Of a DNA stretch of 52,774 nucleotides, positions 7,410 to 15,483 are shown one piece after another. The stretch covers positions 1 to 52,774 of the forward strand of contig NZ_CP088248.1 in NCBI RefSeq assembly GCF_021117295.1, read 5' to 3'. How positions within the stretch are numbered: the first letter of the stretch is position 1; every line of letters starts with the position of its first letter. Both the position numbers and the translations under genes were made by a program. Below the pieces are notes generated by a model. The model did no database searches and was not told where the DNA came from. It worked only from the letters and a program-made list of their open reading frames with translations. This DNA comes from Methylorubrum sp. B1-46. Lineage in GTDB: Bacteria; Pseudomonadota; Alphaproteobacteria; Rhizobiales; Beijerinckiaceae.

Positions 7410-9058
7410 GGTCTGGCGCACTCCTGATGCAGCCGGCGTCACCCAACGCCGATCAGCCGCGCTTCGAGCAGATCGAGCTTGGCCCGACCGAACATCTGTC
7501 GCTTCACGAGCTTGAGGCGAGTGATCTGCCCCTCGGTCTGGCCATTCGACCAGGGCTCGGCCAGCGCCGCGGCGACAGCCTTTCTGTCTCGCGACAGGCC
7601 GTTCGCGAAGGACGCGAGGAGGCTGCGAGCCGCCGTGTCGATCCAGGTGTCGAGGTCGTGTGTTCTCCGCTCGCGGATCATGGCCTGGAAGCCGGCCAGG
7701 AGAGAGCGCGCCTCGTCGAGCGCCGGTACCGCTGCCTCGATCGTCGTCACCGTCACGGCCTCGGCCTTGCTCAGGCCATCCCGCCCGGTCGTCATCAGTC
7801 GCGCGAGGAGGCGTGCAGAGGGTACCTTGCCGGGAGCACCCGCGGGGGACTGCTCATGGCGCCGACGGCGGGTCGCCCACTCTCCAACGACGCGGAGGCT
7901 GCCGGTGAACCCGCCGGCGCGCAGGCGTCGCCAGAGTTCGGCACCGTTGCGGCAGCCGGCCGCCCACTCGTCGTCGAGCCGGGGCAGGTAGGACTCCAGG
8001 CTGCTCTGGCGCGCCCGGAACACGTCACCGGTCAGGCCGCGCAACACGTGGCGCACGAGCCTGCGGCTGTGGCCGGTCGTGCAGACGATCTGCCGGATCG
8101 GCATGCCCTGTCGCGACAGCGTCAGTATCGCCTCGGCAGTCGCCGTGCGCCGACGGTAGCCCTCGTATTGCAGGCGCTCGGCGCAGGTCAGCCGATTGGG
8201 GTCGATCGTGGCGGCGCCCACCGCGACTCGGATGGCGTTCATCGACTTGCGCACGGCATCGAGGAAGGCGGCGCTGGCGTTCTCCATCAGATGCCAGCGG
8301 TCGGCGACCTGGATCGTCGTGGGCAACGCCCGCGCCGCGGCCTCGCCGTAGCCGCCGCCGCGGTCACGGGCGAGGACGGCGATCTCGGGATGGGCGGTGA
8401 GCCATGCCTCGACGGTGCCGCTCTCGCGATCCGGCAGGAGGGCGACGACGCGCCGCCGCTCCAGGTCGCAGATCAGCGTGCCGTAGCGTTGCCCACGGCG
8501 GAAGGCCCAATCGTCGATGCCGATCACGGTCAGGGTCTCGGCCGGCCTCTGGGCGCGGCGGCGCACGGTTCGCAGCATCGTGTCCCGGCTCGCCGGCACC
8601 ATCAGTCGGCGGGCGAAGCTCTCCGCCGGCCTGCCACCGAGTGCGAGGCCGAGATGATGGACGATGGTCTCCAGCCGTCCTGTTCGTCGGGCGTAGGCGG
8701 CGGCGAGGTCCGGTTCGAGCCGCTCGGCGAAGACCTTCGTCCGGCATTCCGTTCCGACGCACCGGAAGCGGCGGACGCTGATCGTGATGACGACGCGTCG
8801 GCCAGCGACCGGCAGATCCGATAGGGTGCGGATGTACCGGCTGTGCACACGGGACGAGATCCCGTCACACCTCGGACATCGGGCCGACGCGGCGGTCGGC
8901 CGAGCGGTGATGGTCAGACCCGCCCCCACCTCGATGTGATCGACGACAAGGCCGGGCGGAACGACAGAACCGAGATGAAGGCTGCGGGGCATGGCCGGAT
9001 CTCCGACGGCTGAAGCCGAGATCCATCAACCCGCCTGCACCGAAAGTGAGTCAGAGCC
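7409..9058. mobile_element. ISL3-family insertion sequence
   Basis: A 1.65-kb element with one transposase gene and imperfect inverted ends of about 30 bases. The left end begins GGGTCTGGCGCACT and the right end, read inward, begins GGCTCTGACTCACT; further matches run on through TGCAG-C-GG. The GG-TCT start is typical of ISL3 elements. It is flanked by a GAAAAAGG duplication and sits inside the left terminal repeat of the surrounding IS21. Confidence 0.88.
7439..8992 (-). CDS. ISL3-family transposase
   Basis: Transposase of 517 aa. It has an N-terminal zinc-ribbon (CPRC...C in ARCPRCDG and RFRCVGTEC), a helix-turn-helix region, and a DDE-type core starting VIGIDDWAFRRGQRYGTLICD (first catalytic Asp), continuing VLARDRGGGYGEAA and VADRWHLMENA, the signature of ISL3 transposases. 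The C-terminus has the final catalytic region SNGQTEGQITRLKLVKRQM with the essential Glu. Full length with no frameshift, so probably active. The long opposite-strand open frame at 7049-8824 is a shadow of it. Confidence 0.93.
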   Translation of the reverse strand: MPRSLHLGSVVPPGLVVDHIEVGAGLTITARPTAASARCPRCDGISSRVHSRYIRTLSDLPVAGRRVVITISVRRFRCVGTECRTKVFAERLEPDLAAAYARRTGRLETIVHHLGLALGGRPAESFARRLMVPASRDTMLRTVRRRAQRPAETLTVIGIDDWAFRRGQRYGTLICDLERRRVVALLPDRESGTVEAWLTAHPEIAVLARDRGGGYGEAAARALPTTIQVADRWHLMENASAAFLDAVRKSMNAIRVAVGAATIDPNRLTCAERLQYEGYRRRTATAEAILTLSRQGMPIRQIVCTTGHSRRLVRHVLRGLTGDVFRARQSSLESYLPRLDDEWAAGCRNGAELWRRLRAGGFTGSLRVVGEWATRRRRHEQSPAGAPGKVPSARLLARLMTTGRDGLSKAEAVTVTTIEAAVPALDEARSLLAGFQAMIRERRTHDLDTWIDTAARSLLASFANGLSRDRKAVAAALAEPWSNGQTEGQITRLKLVKRQMFGRAKLDLLEARLIGVG

Positions 9059-9066
9059 GAAAAAGG
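9059..9066 (+). repeat. ISL3 target duplication GAAAAAGG, right copy
   Basis: Right-hand copy of the 8-bp target duplication of the ISL3 element; the left copy is at 7402-7409. The following ACCC (9067-9070) completes the outer left terminal repeat of the interrupted IS21. Confidence 0.8.
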
Positions 9067-9162
9067 ACCCGGCTGAGGGGCTGATCGGCGTCCAATAGGG
9101 ACCCACCCCGCCCCCGTGCATCTCTTGCTCTCTACCGCTCACGGTCAGGGAGCCAGCCGGGG

Positions 9163-10668
9163 ATGTTGATCGTGGAGACCATCGCCAAGATCCGGCGCCT
9201 GTTTCGCGAGCACCGGAGCATCCGGGAGATCTCGCGCGAGCTGCGCCTGTCCCGCAAGGTCGTGCGCAAGGCGCTGCGCTCAGACAAGACCGCTTTCGCC
9301 TACAAGCGTCAGCACCAGCCCCGGCCGCAACTGGACGGGCACATCGCGCGCCTCGACGCCTTGCTGGCCGAGGAGCTAGCCAAGCCCAAGCGCGAGCGTC
9401 TCAGTCTCACGCGCCTGTTCGAGGGGCTGCGGGTGGAGGGCTATGCCGGCGGCTACGACGCGGTGCGCCGCTACGCGCAACGCTGGTTCGCGGAGCATAC
9501 CGCCACCGCTGCGGGCGTATTCGTGCCACTCGCCTTCGCCCCGGGTGAGGCCTACCAGTTCGACTGGAGCCACGAGACCGTTCGGCTCGCCGGTGTCACC
9601 ACGCAGGTCAAGGTCGCTCATATCAGGCTCTGCCACAGCCGGCTCTTCCTGCTGCGAGCCTATCCGCGCGAGACGCAGGAGATGGTCTTCGACGCTCACG
9701 AGCACGCCTTCCGGTTCTTCGGCGGCTCCTGCCGACGCGGCATCTACGACAACATGCGCACGGCCGTCTCGGCGATCTTCGTAGGACGCCAGCGCACCTT
9801 CAACCGCCGCTTCCTGCAGCTCTGCTCGCATCACCTCGTCGAGCCCACCGCCTGCAATCCCAGCGCGGGCTGGGAGAAGGGGCAGGTCGAGAACCAGGTG
9901 CGCACAGCGCGCAACCGCTTCTTCAAGCCGGTCCTGCGCTTCGAGACGCTGGCCGACCTCAATCACTGGCTGGAGGAGCAGTGCCGGCTTTGGGCAGGCA
10001 CCGCGGCGCATCCGGTGCAGCGCGACCGCACCGTCCAAGCCGTCTTCGAGGCCGAGGACCGGTCGGCTCTGATCCCCTACCGTGGCGCGTTCGACGGCTT
10101 CCACGAGGTCGAGGTGGTCGCCTCCAAGACCTGCCTCGTGCGCTACGACTACAACCGCTACTCGGTGGCCGCCCGCGCCGCCGGGCGACACGTGCAGCTG
10201 CGTGCCTATGCCGACCGGATTGCCGTCTTCCTCAACGGCCAGATCGTGGCCGAGCATGCGCGCTGCTTCGGCCGCTACCAGACCGTCTACGATCCCTGGC
10301 ACTACCTGCCCGTGCTGGCCCGCAAACCCGGAGCCTTGCGCAATGGCGAGCCCTTCCGTGACTGGGATCTGCCCGACGGCTTGGCTCAGATCCGTGAGCG
10401 GCTGTGCGCTCATGCCGACGGCGATCGGCAGTTCGTCGCGATCCTCTCGGCCGTGCCCGAGGCAGGCCTGGAGGCGGTCGAGGCCGCATGCACCGCTGCC
10501 TTGGCCACACGCCTGTTTAGCGCCGATGCGGTGCTCAACCTACTCGCGCGCAGCCGCGAGAGCCTCCCGCCTGCACCGGTGCCGACGCCGGCAGGTCTGA
10601 CGCTCGGGATCGAGCCTGCAGCCGATTGCGCACGCTACGACTGTCTGCGACCTCTGGAGGCGATCTGA
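9163..10668 (+). CDS. istA: IS21-family transposase IstA (copy 1)
   Basis: Transposase of 501 aa. The N-terminal helix-turn-helix ([19 protein letters not shown]) is followed by an integrase-type DDE core: QFDWSHETV supplies the first Asp, [10 protein letters not shown] the second, and [16 protein letters not shown] the Glu. A small Mu-type barrel domain follows (YDYNRYSV). It acts with IstB on the element ends. The ATG at 9163 follows a purine-rich leader. The stop overlaps the start of istB by one base. Confidence 0.93.
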   Translation: MLIVETIAKIRRLFREHRSIREISRELRLSRKVVRKALRSDKTAFAYKRQHQPRPQLDGHIARLDALLAEELAKPKRERLSLTRLFEGLRVEGYAGGYDAVRRYAQRWFAEHTATAAGVFVPLAFAPGEAYQFDWSHETVRLAGVTTQVKVAHIRLCHSRLFLLRAYPRETQEMVFDAHEHAFRFFGGSCRRGIYDNMRTAVSAIFVGRQRTFNRRFLQLCSHHLVEPTACNPSAGWEKGQVENQVRTARNRFFKPVLRFETLADLNHWLEEQCRLWAGTAAHPVQRDRTVQAVFEAEDRSALIPYRGAFDGFHEVEVVASKTCLVRYDYNRYSVAARAAGRHVQLRAYADRIAVFLNGQIVAEHARCFGRYQTVYDPWHYLPVLARKPGALRNGEPFRDWDLPDGLAQIRERLCAHADGDRQFVAILSAVPEAGLEAVEAACTAALATRLFSADAVLNLLARSRESLPPAPVPTPAGLTLGIEPAADCARYDCLRPLEAI

Positions 10669-11399
10669 TGGAGCGACACACCGTCGTCGACCTGATGGTC
10701 AAGCTCAAGCTGCGCGGCATGCGCGCCGCCTACGACGAGATCATCACGCAGGCCGGCAAGCGTGGGCACGCTCCAGAGCGGGTGGTGGGGGATCTGCTGG
10801 CCGCGCAACTGGCCGACGTGGAGAGCCGGGCTACGGCCTACCGCATGGGCAACGCCAAGTTCCCAGTCCTGAAGACGCTGACCGAGTTCGACCTAATCGC
10901 CTCGCCCGTGAACGCGGCGATGGTGCGCGATCTGCACCAGGGCAACTTCCTCACCGACAGCCGGAACGCGGTGCTGATCGGCGGCACGGGCTCGGGCAAG
11001 ACGCATCTGGCCATCGCGATCGGGGCGAACTGCGTGCGGGAGCGCGAGGCACGGGTGCGCTTCTTCAACACGGTCGATCTGGTCAACCAGCTGGAATCGG
11101 AAGCGCGGGCAGGCAAGGCAGGTCGGCTGGCTTCGCAACTCGCACGGATGGACCTCGTGATCCTGGACGAGCTTGGCTACCTGCCGTTCCCGCGCGCCGG
11201 TGGACAGATGCTGTTCCATTTGGTCAGCCGGCTCTACGAGCGGACCTCGGTGATCGTGACGACGAACCTGCCGTTTGGCGAGTGGCCGAGTGTGTTCGGG
11301 GACGCGAAGATGACGACGGCGTTGCTCGACCGGCTGACGCACCACTGCGACATCCTGGAGACCGGCAACGCTAGCTGGCGGCTGAAGACGCGCAGCTGA
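10668..11399 (+). CDS. istB: IS21-family ATPase IstB (copy 1)
   Basis: AAA+ ATPase helper of transposition, 243 aa. The Walker A motif is [14 protein letters not shown] (about residues 106-119) and Walker B is [12 protein letters not shown]; the sensor region [12 protein letters not shown] follows. IstB assembles on target DNA and loads IstA. The ATG at 10668-10670 overlaps the istA stop (TGATG), the usual coupled arrangement. The C-terminus is complete, ending LKTRS. Confidence 0.93.
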   Translation: MERHTVVDLMVKLKLRGMRAAYDEIITQAGKRGHAPERVVGDLLAAQLADVESRATAYRMGNAKFPVLKTLTEFDLIASPVNAAMVRDLHQGNFLTDSRNAVLIGGTGSGKTHLAIAIGANCVREREARVRFFNTVDLVNQLESEARAGKAGRLASQLARMDLVILDELGYLPFPRAGGQMLFHLVSRLYERTSVIVTTNLPFGEWPSVFGDAKMTTALLDRLTHHCDILETGNASWRLKTRS

Positions 11400-11568
11400 G
11401 CGTCGAAAAGCCGAGAGCCGGTCCGGCGTCAGGCTGGAGACGAGGCCGATGCCGCTCCGCTGACCCGACCGGCTGCGCGGCATTGGCCTCTGCGTCGGCA
11501 CTCTGCGCGGCGGCTGGTGGGTCCTTTTTGGACGCCGATCCTGGGTCCCTTTTGGACGCCGATTGACA

Positions 11569-11585
11569 GTCACGTCCTTAGCCAT
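11569..11585 (-). pseudogene. Small acidic protein gene, 5' fragment, with the right copy of the IS21 target duplication
   Basis: These bases carry the native start of the small gene whose body lies at 7208-7387: ATG-GCT-AAG-GAC-GTG on the minus strand, with GGGAGAG upstream of the ATG at 11585-11583. Positions 11569-11576 are the right copy of the GTCACGTC duplication. Joining the two parts restores one uninterrupted 62-codon frame. Confidence 0.72.
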
Positions 11586-11764
11586 TCGACTCTCCCGGCT
11601 TACGACGCCTATGACAGGCCGGATGAGAAGTGTGCTCAGGCGAAGTCGTTCCCCGGCCCAACCGCGCCCGCTGCATCGCGCTCTGCTGGCTCACTAAGGC
11701 AGGAAGCCATCCCAAACCGGTCGCTCCTGAACGTAACGGAGAGCTGCTGGCCGCTAGTAGGCGG

Positions 11765-11881
11765 CTAAGCGAATTGGGACGTGATGAACCAGAACACGGC
11801 CGCCACAAGCGCGCCGATACCAGCAAGCACCAAGGCTGCGTGTCGGTCGAAACGTCTTCGTCGCCCACCCGGCATCGGCAT
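11765..11881 (-). CDS. Small single-pass membrane protein (38 aa)
   Basis: The frame encodes MPMPGGRRRRFDRHAAL followed by one hydrophobic helix (about residues 17-35, ending FWFITSQFA). A basic cytoplasmic end followed by a single membrane segment is typical of real small membrane proteins. The ATG at 11881 has GGGAAG directly upstream on the minus strand. Longer overlapping open frames on both strands here are arginine- and serine-rich and look like shadows. Function unknown. Confidence 0.5.
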   Translation of the reverse strand: MPMPGGRRRRFDRHAALVLAGIGALVAAVFWFITSQFA

Positions 11882-11931
11882 GCTTCCCGCGTGATGCGAT
11901 GATGCTCAAGCGTACACGGCCTGGCAACTCC

Positions 11932-12246
11932 TCATGCCGCCTCCCTGTAGGTGACAACAGCAATCCCAGTAAGAGGTTTCAAGCACACTTCGCAGCACAC
12001 CCGCTGCGCCACCACAACCACATCATCATCCAACGTGGCGCCTAACTCCTCCCAACTGCTGCGCGTCTCCTGCCCGCATTCGGGGCAGCACATGACACGC
12101 AGACCGCGATAACCTTGCGCGCACCACTCCGCCACTGTCTGCACTGGGCTCACCCAACATCCTGTTGTCGATAGTTGCAGCTCATAGGCGTGGCTTGTGA
12201 CGGATCGACGGTGTCCGCACTGCCGAATGCGTGGCTGCACGCCCAT
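11932..12246 (-). CDS. Putative zinc-ribbon protein
   Basis: Protein of 104 aa not assigned to a named family. The C-terminal half has two CxxC pairs (CCPECGQ and CCEVCLKPL) separated by about 30 residues, a plausible four-Cys zinc site, and ends with a strand (TGIAVVTYREAA). The N-terminal half has RQCGHRRSV and WCAQGYRGLRV. The start at 12246 could instead be the internal Met before CCPECG. No operon partner is obvious. Confidence 0.5.
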   Translation of the reverse strand: MGVQPRIRQCGHRRSVTSHAYELQLSTTGCWVSPVQTVAEWCAQGYRGLRVMCCPECGQETRSSWEELGATLDDDVVVVAQRVCCEVCLKPLTGIAVVTYREAA

Positions 12247-12277
12247 CCTACTTAGCGCATTACGGGCTCAACGCGGA

Positions 12278-12487
12278 TCATCTGCGGTCAGACTGGATGC
12301 GTGCGGACATCAGCATCGTAAGACCCGAGCTAGAGAGAAGAATGAGCGCGGCGAGCAAAGCCAGCTCAGGGTTCAGAGCTGATGGTAGCTGGCGTCCTGT
12401 AACTAACGGCCATGCGTACATCCAAGCAGCCCCGACGGGTGCTGAGAAAGCCGCAACGCAGAGCATTTCGAAAAGCCAGCGAGGCAT
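12278..12487 (-). CDS. Small two-helix membrane protein
   Basis: Protein of 69 aa with two hydrophobic segments (about residues 4-28 and 41-60) and a short loop between them, ending SARIQSDRR. The start at 12487 gives MPRWLFEMLC. No family recognised. The overlapping plus-strand frames lack such features and were taken as shadows. Confidence 0.45.
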   Translation of the reverse strand: MPRWLFEMLCVAAFSAPVGAAWMYAWPLVTGRQLPSALNPELALLAALILLSSSGLTMLMSARIQSDRR

Positions 12488-12511
12488 CGCTTAAATTCCA
12501 GCGTTGATTAT

Positions 12512-12754
12512 CTAGGCCGGTTCAAGTGGCAGTCTCGTCAGTACGGTTGCTAGCTGTCCCATGACATCTCGCATCAGGGCAGCTTTTATCCGGCACGCAA
12601 CCACCTTGGCGCGGAGCGCGGCGACGCCCTCGTTGTTCTCAGTGATCTCGGTCATTTCTGCGCACCACATCGCATCCTCGACAAACTCCTCACGTGCCAC
12701 GATTTGGCGCGTAGCCTTCAGCATCATCCCAACAACGCGGGACCGATCAGACAT
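12512..12754 (-). CDS. Hypothetical helical protein
   Basis: Protein of 80 aa, rich in Ala, Met and Glu and predicted to be helical throughout (ATRQIVAREEFVEDAMWCAE; NNEGVAALRAKVVACRIKAA). The ATG at 12754 has GAG eight bases upstream; a TTG at 12823 would add 23 residues. No family recognised and no clear partner gene. Confidence 0.45.
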   Translation of the reverse strand: MSDRSRVVGMMLKATRQIVAREEFVEDAMWCAEMTEITENNEGVAALRAKVVACRIKAALMRDVMGQLATVLTRLPLEPA

Positions 12755-13016
12755 ACGTAACTCGCTGCGTATGGTGCCTTCCGAGTGGATCGGCTCTGCC
12801 GGAGGCGCAGTAACATTGATCAAGCGAAGGTAACTTCCGTTTTAGAGACAGACATTGGCTCAGCGATCGCGCGGGTCCAGTCCTAATTTGAGGATCGGCA
12901 GTGAATGGGCAGAGTCGACGAAGCTTGAGATGCGCACGCGCTACACGACACAGGCCAGCGAACGGCTCGTCGCATTCGCATGAAAAGTTGGCTTGCGATC
13001 ACGAGCGTCCTCTAGT

Positions 13017-13060
13017 TGTGCGATCACATGTGTGCAGAAAACGTTCGTTTTTCTAACACT
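13017..13060 (+). repeat. 44-bp repeat, copy 2, upstream of the serine recombinase
   Basis: Related to 6791-6834 over 44 ungapped bases. This copy contains the dyad GAAAACG-TT-CGTTTTTC and CACATGTG. It ends about 105 bases before the recombinase start, where res or crossover sites of serine recombinases often lie. The stretch 12755-13164 holds no convincing gene. Confidence 0.4.
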
Positions 13061-13164
13061 CAGTCGGAGCGGCTGGCCAAAACCCTGAAACAGCCCCGTT
13101 TGTGTAACGAAAATATGGTAGCAAATCTATTGCCAGAAAAACCCTCTTGTGGGACTATCGTGAC

Positions 13165-13749
13165 ATGCTTGTTGGCTATGCGCGTGTCTCGACCCAGGAC
13201 CAAAACCTCAACCTTCAGCGCGATGCGCTTCTGAAGGCAGGTTGCGAAAAAATTTTTGAAGAGAAGAAGAGCGGTAAGGCTGGGACCAAGCGCCCGGAGT
13301 TCGAAGCCGCCCTCGCCTACCTGCGCCCGACCGACGTCCTGGTGGTGTGGAAGCTGGATCGCCTAGGCCGTTCCCTCGTCGAGATGATGCGCACCATTGA
13401 TGGCCTGCGGCTCAAGGAGATCCACTTCCGCTCCCTGACCGAGCAGTTCGACAGCGCTACCGCCCACGGACGCTTTGCCCTGCAGATGCATGGCGCCATG
13501 GCCGAGTACTTCCTCGACCTCAACCGCGAGCGCACCATGGAGGGCTTGAAGGCCGCTCTGGCCCGTGGGCGAAAAGGGGGGCGACCCAAAATGCTGAGCG
13601 AGGCTGATCTAGAAGTAGCCCGGGCTCTGCTCGCTGCTGGCAACATCTCGGTGGCTGCGATCGCCAAGCGCCTGGGGGTGAGCCGCTTCACCTTCTACCG
13701 GTACTTCCCGCAGGCGCGCACGCGCAGCCAAGCGCGTGCAGGGGGCTAA
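13165..13749 (+). CDS. Serine recombinase (resolvase/invertase family)
   Basis: Recombinase of 194 aa. The catalytic serine is in MLVGYARVSTQDQN (residue about 9). The conserved arginine-containing core KLDRLGRSLVEMM and the RERTMEGL segment follow, and the C-terminus carries a Hin-type helix-turn-helix (ISVAAIAKRLGVSRFTFYRYF). It could resolve cointegrates or invert or excise DNA between directly or inversely repeated sites. The ATG at 13165 gives the standard N-terminus; the open frame from 13147 adds six residues. The next gene starts five bases downstream. Confidence 0.9.
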   Translation: MLVGYARVSTQDQNLNLQRDALLKAGCEKIFEEKKSGKAGTKRPEFEAALAYLRPTDVLVVWKLDRLGRSLVEMMRTIDGLRLKEIHFRSLTEQFDSATAHGRFALQMHGAMAEYFLDLNRERTMEGLKAALARGRKGGRPKMLSEADLEVARALLAAGNISVAAIAKRLGVSRFTFYRYFPQARTRSQARAGG

Positions 13750-13754
13750 CCGCC

Positions 13755-14195
13755 GTGCCCATTCGCCCGGAAAATCGCTTCTTCTATCCTATCGATTGGT
13801 CACAGCTATCTGAGGTGATCCGCTTCGGGCGCGCCAAAGGCTGCTGTGAGGAGTGTGGTCGACCGCATGGGCAATTGGTTTTCCACCTTGGCGACGGACG
13901 CTGGTGGGATGCTGCGACGCAGACTTGGCGCAGCGGAAAGGGGCGCCCGCTTAAGCTGACACCCGTGGAGTCCATGCCGGCAGGTACAGCGCTACGGACC
14001 ACCCGCGTCTATCTGGCCTGCGCTCACCTGGACCATGATCCAGGCAACAACGATCCCAAGAACCTACGGGCGCTCTGCCAGCGCTGCCACATCCTACACG
14101 ATCGGGCGGAACACCTGCGTCAGCGCTGGTTCACCTACAGATACCGGAAGGCCCTCGGTGACCTGTTCCTCGGCCCTTACCCGTTCCGGTACTGA
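13755..14195 (+). CDS. HNH-type endonuclease-like protein
   Basis: Protein of 146 aa with a GTG start at 13755, five bases after the recombinase stop, so probably cotranscribed. It has CEECGRPHG near the N-terminus and the HNH-like core ACAHLDHDPGNNDPKNL, followed by ALCQRCHILHDRAEH: the two CxxC pairs bind structural zinc and His-Asn-His residues form the beta-beta-alpha metal site. The family occurs in phages and mobile elements as small nicking or restriction nucleases. Whether this one cuts DNA is not known. Confidence 0.75.
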   Translation: MPIRPENRFFYPIDWSQLSEVIRFGRAKGCCEECGRPHGQLVFHLGDGRWWDAATQTWRSGKGRPLKLTPVESMPAGTALRTTRVYLACAHLDHDPGNNDPKNLRALCQRCHILHDRAEHLRQRWFTYRYRKALGDLFLGPYPFRY

Positions 14196-14342
14196 CCTTG
14201 GGGCGCACACCGGAAGCTGCCCTGCTGGCTGTAAGGAGGGCTGCAGTTCGTGAGATGACTCTCGTCGAGCTTCTAGGAAAGTGGCACCGTTGGGATCGGG
14301 GGCAGCTTTTGTGGTCAGCAGCCCCCACGCAGAGCGCAGCTC

Positions 14343-15140
14343 TTAACGCGAGCGGCATTTGCCCGTGCGCGTGCGCTCACGGTCACCGTCATCGTAGTCA
14401 ATGTTCAGCATATCACCGTTCAATGATGTGATGCGACCTGAATGCCAAGTTCCACTGCCCTTCCAGTTGCACTCGATCCGCGTACCAACAGACCACGTGT
14501 AAGAGCGGACGCGGCTGACGTGCGCGGTTTCTCGATCGCCGTCATCATAACGGATGGTCACTGTAGCGCGTGCGGCACTCTCGACGATGCCAGGGTACCA
14601 ATGCTCGCCGTTCCGCCATCTGCCGAGAACCCAGTCGCCAGGCCGGTATGGCTCGCTTACAGGTTCAAATTCAGCCTGCCGATTTGGCACACGCGGTACA
14701 TATTGAGGCGCACCCGTGTCACTTTCAAGCCTAAGTCTATCGTTCAGGACGTTGATTACTGCAAGTCCGCAGAAGTTGACCGGTTCTTCGATAACCCTCT
14801 CGTTTGACATGCCGCGGGAGCCAAAATCAATGATGACACGGGCTGTCATCATGCAATTCGAGGGGCGGTCGGCATTGAATGCGAGGTTCCGGCCCCCTCG
14901 CCCTGGGATCGGTATCTTTAGCCAGTTCTCACTCCAGCGCCTGCCAGGTGCCAGAACACGGAAGTCGATGATTGCACCAGGCGTGTGGTTAGTGACCACA
15001 AAGCGCTTATCGGCGACAGTCTGTGCTTGAACGGGCTGAACCAGTGCAGATGTAATTCCACATCCTGCGAAGACCGCTGCCCCTGACAATCTGATTAATG
15101 GCGCCACTATGCCCCGCCGACAAGTGCCGAGACTGCCCAT
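14343..15140 (-). CDS. Secreted protein with two Tudor-like repeats
   Basis: Protein of 265 aa. The ATG at 15140 begins a signal peptide (MGSLGTCRRGIVAPLIRL, hydrophobic core, cleavage near VQAQT). The middle region has conserved cysteines (PSNCMM and NFCGLAV). The C-terminus holds two similar SH3/Tudor-like units: PGDWVLGRWRNGEHWYPGIV with IRYDDGDRETAHVSRVR, and VGTRIECNWKGSGTWHSGRI with IDYDDGDRERTR. In eukaryotes such folds bind methylated ligands; in secreted bacterial proteins the role is unknown. An upstream Met at 15182 would place the signal peptide internally. Confidence 0.65.
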   Translation of the reverse strand: MGSLGTCRRGIVAPLIRLSGAAVFAGCGITSALVQPVQAQTVADKRFVVTNHTPGAIIDFRVLAPGRRWSENWLKIPIPGRGGRNLAFNADRPSNCMMTARVIIDFGSRGMSNERVIEEPVNFCGLAVINVLNDRLRLESDTGAPQYVPRVPNRQAEFEPVSEPYRPGDWVLGRWRNGEHWYPGIVESAARATVTIRYDDGDRETAHVSRVRSYTWSVGTRIECNWKGSGTWHSGRITSLNGDMLNIDYDDGDRERTRTGKCRSR

Positions 15141-15483
15141 ACCACGCTCCCTCGATCCACGAGGAGACGTCTGATGCTTCATCGGGCCAGCGTCTCACTC
15201 GAGCAGCTCTTCGTTCTGCCGATCGCCGCGGTAGCACGCATCTCTCAGACCGGTCTTGAACGCATGTACCACCGGCTTGAACATGTGTATCAAGCCCGGA
15301 ACAAAGTGGAACGCACGTGCAGAAGCGCATCAAGAGCTGGAGAGCGCGTTAGACCTGCAGTGCAACTAGACGTCATTGTAAACAACGTTTCCATGGATTT
15401 AGCCTGCCGAGCCTGTCGCGACTACAAAGCCTATCTGGAACGCCTGTTTTTACAATTTATGTCGTTGCCTATGGGGAAAGGCG

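Larger units (their letters stand above)
7388..11568. mobile_element. IS21-family element (copy 1), carrying a nested ISL3-family element
   Basis: The element carries istA and istB and has the tandem terminal repeats of the family. The right end has two copies of GGGTCC-(T/C)-TTTTGGACGCCGAT (near 11519-11539 and 11543-11564). The left end has the inverse, once near 9092-9105 and once split by the ISL3 insertion (TATCGGCG at 7392-7399, with the remaining ACCC at 9067-9070). Without the 1.65-kb ISL3 element the IS21 is about 2.5 kb, normal for the family. Its 8-bp target duplication GTCACGTC is intact on both sides. Confidence 0.88.

Noticed and set aside
7049..8824. 591-codon open frame on the plus strand
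   Set aside because: It lies wholly opposite the ISL3 transposase, has repetitive Arg/Gly/Val composition and no domain; a typical high-GC shadow.
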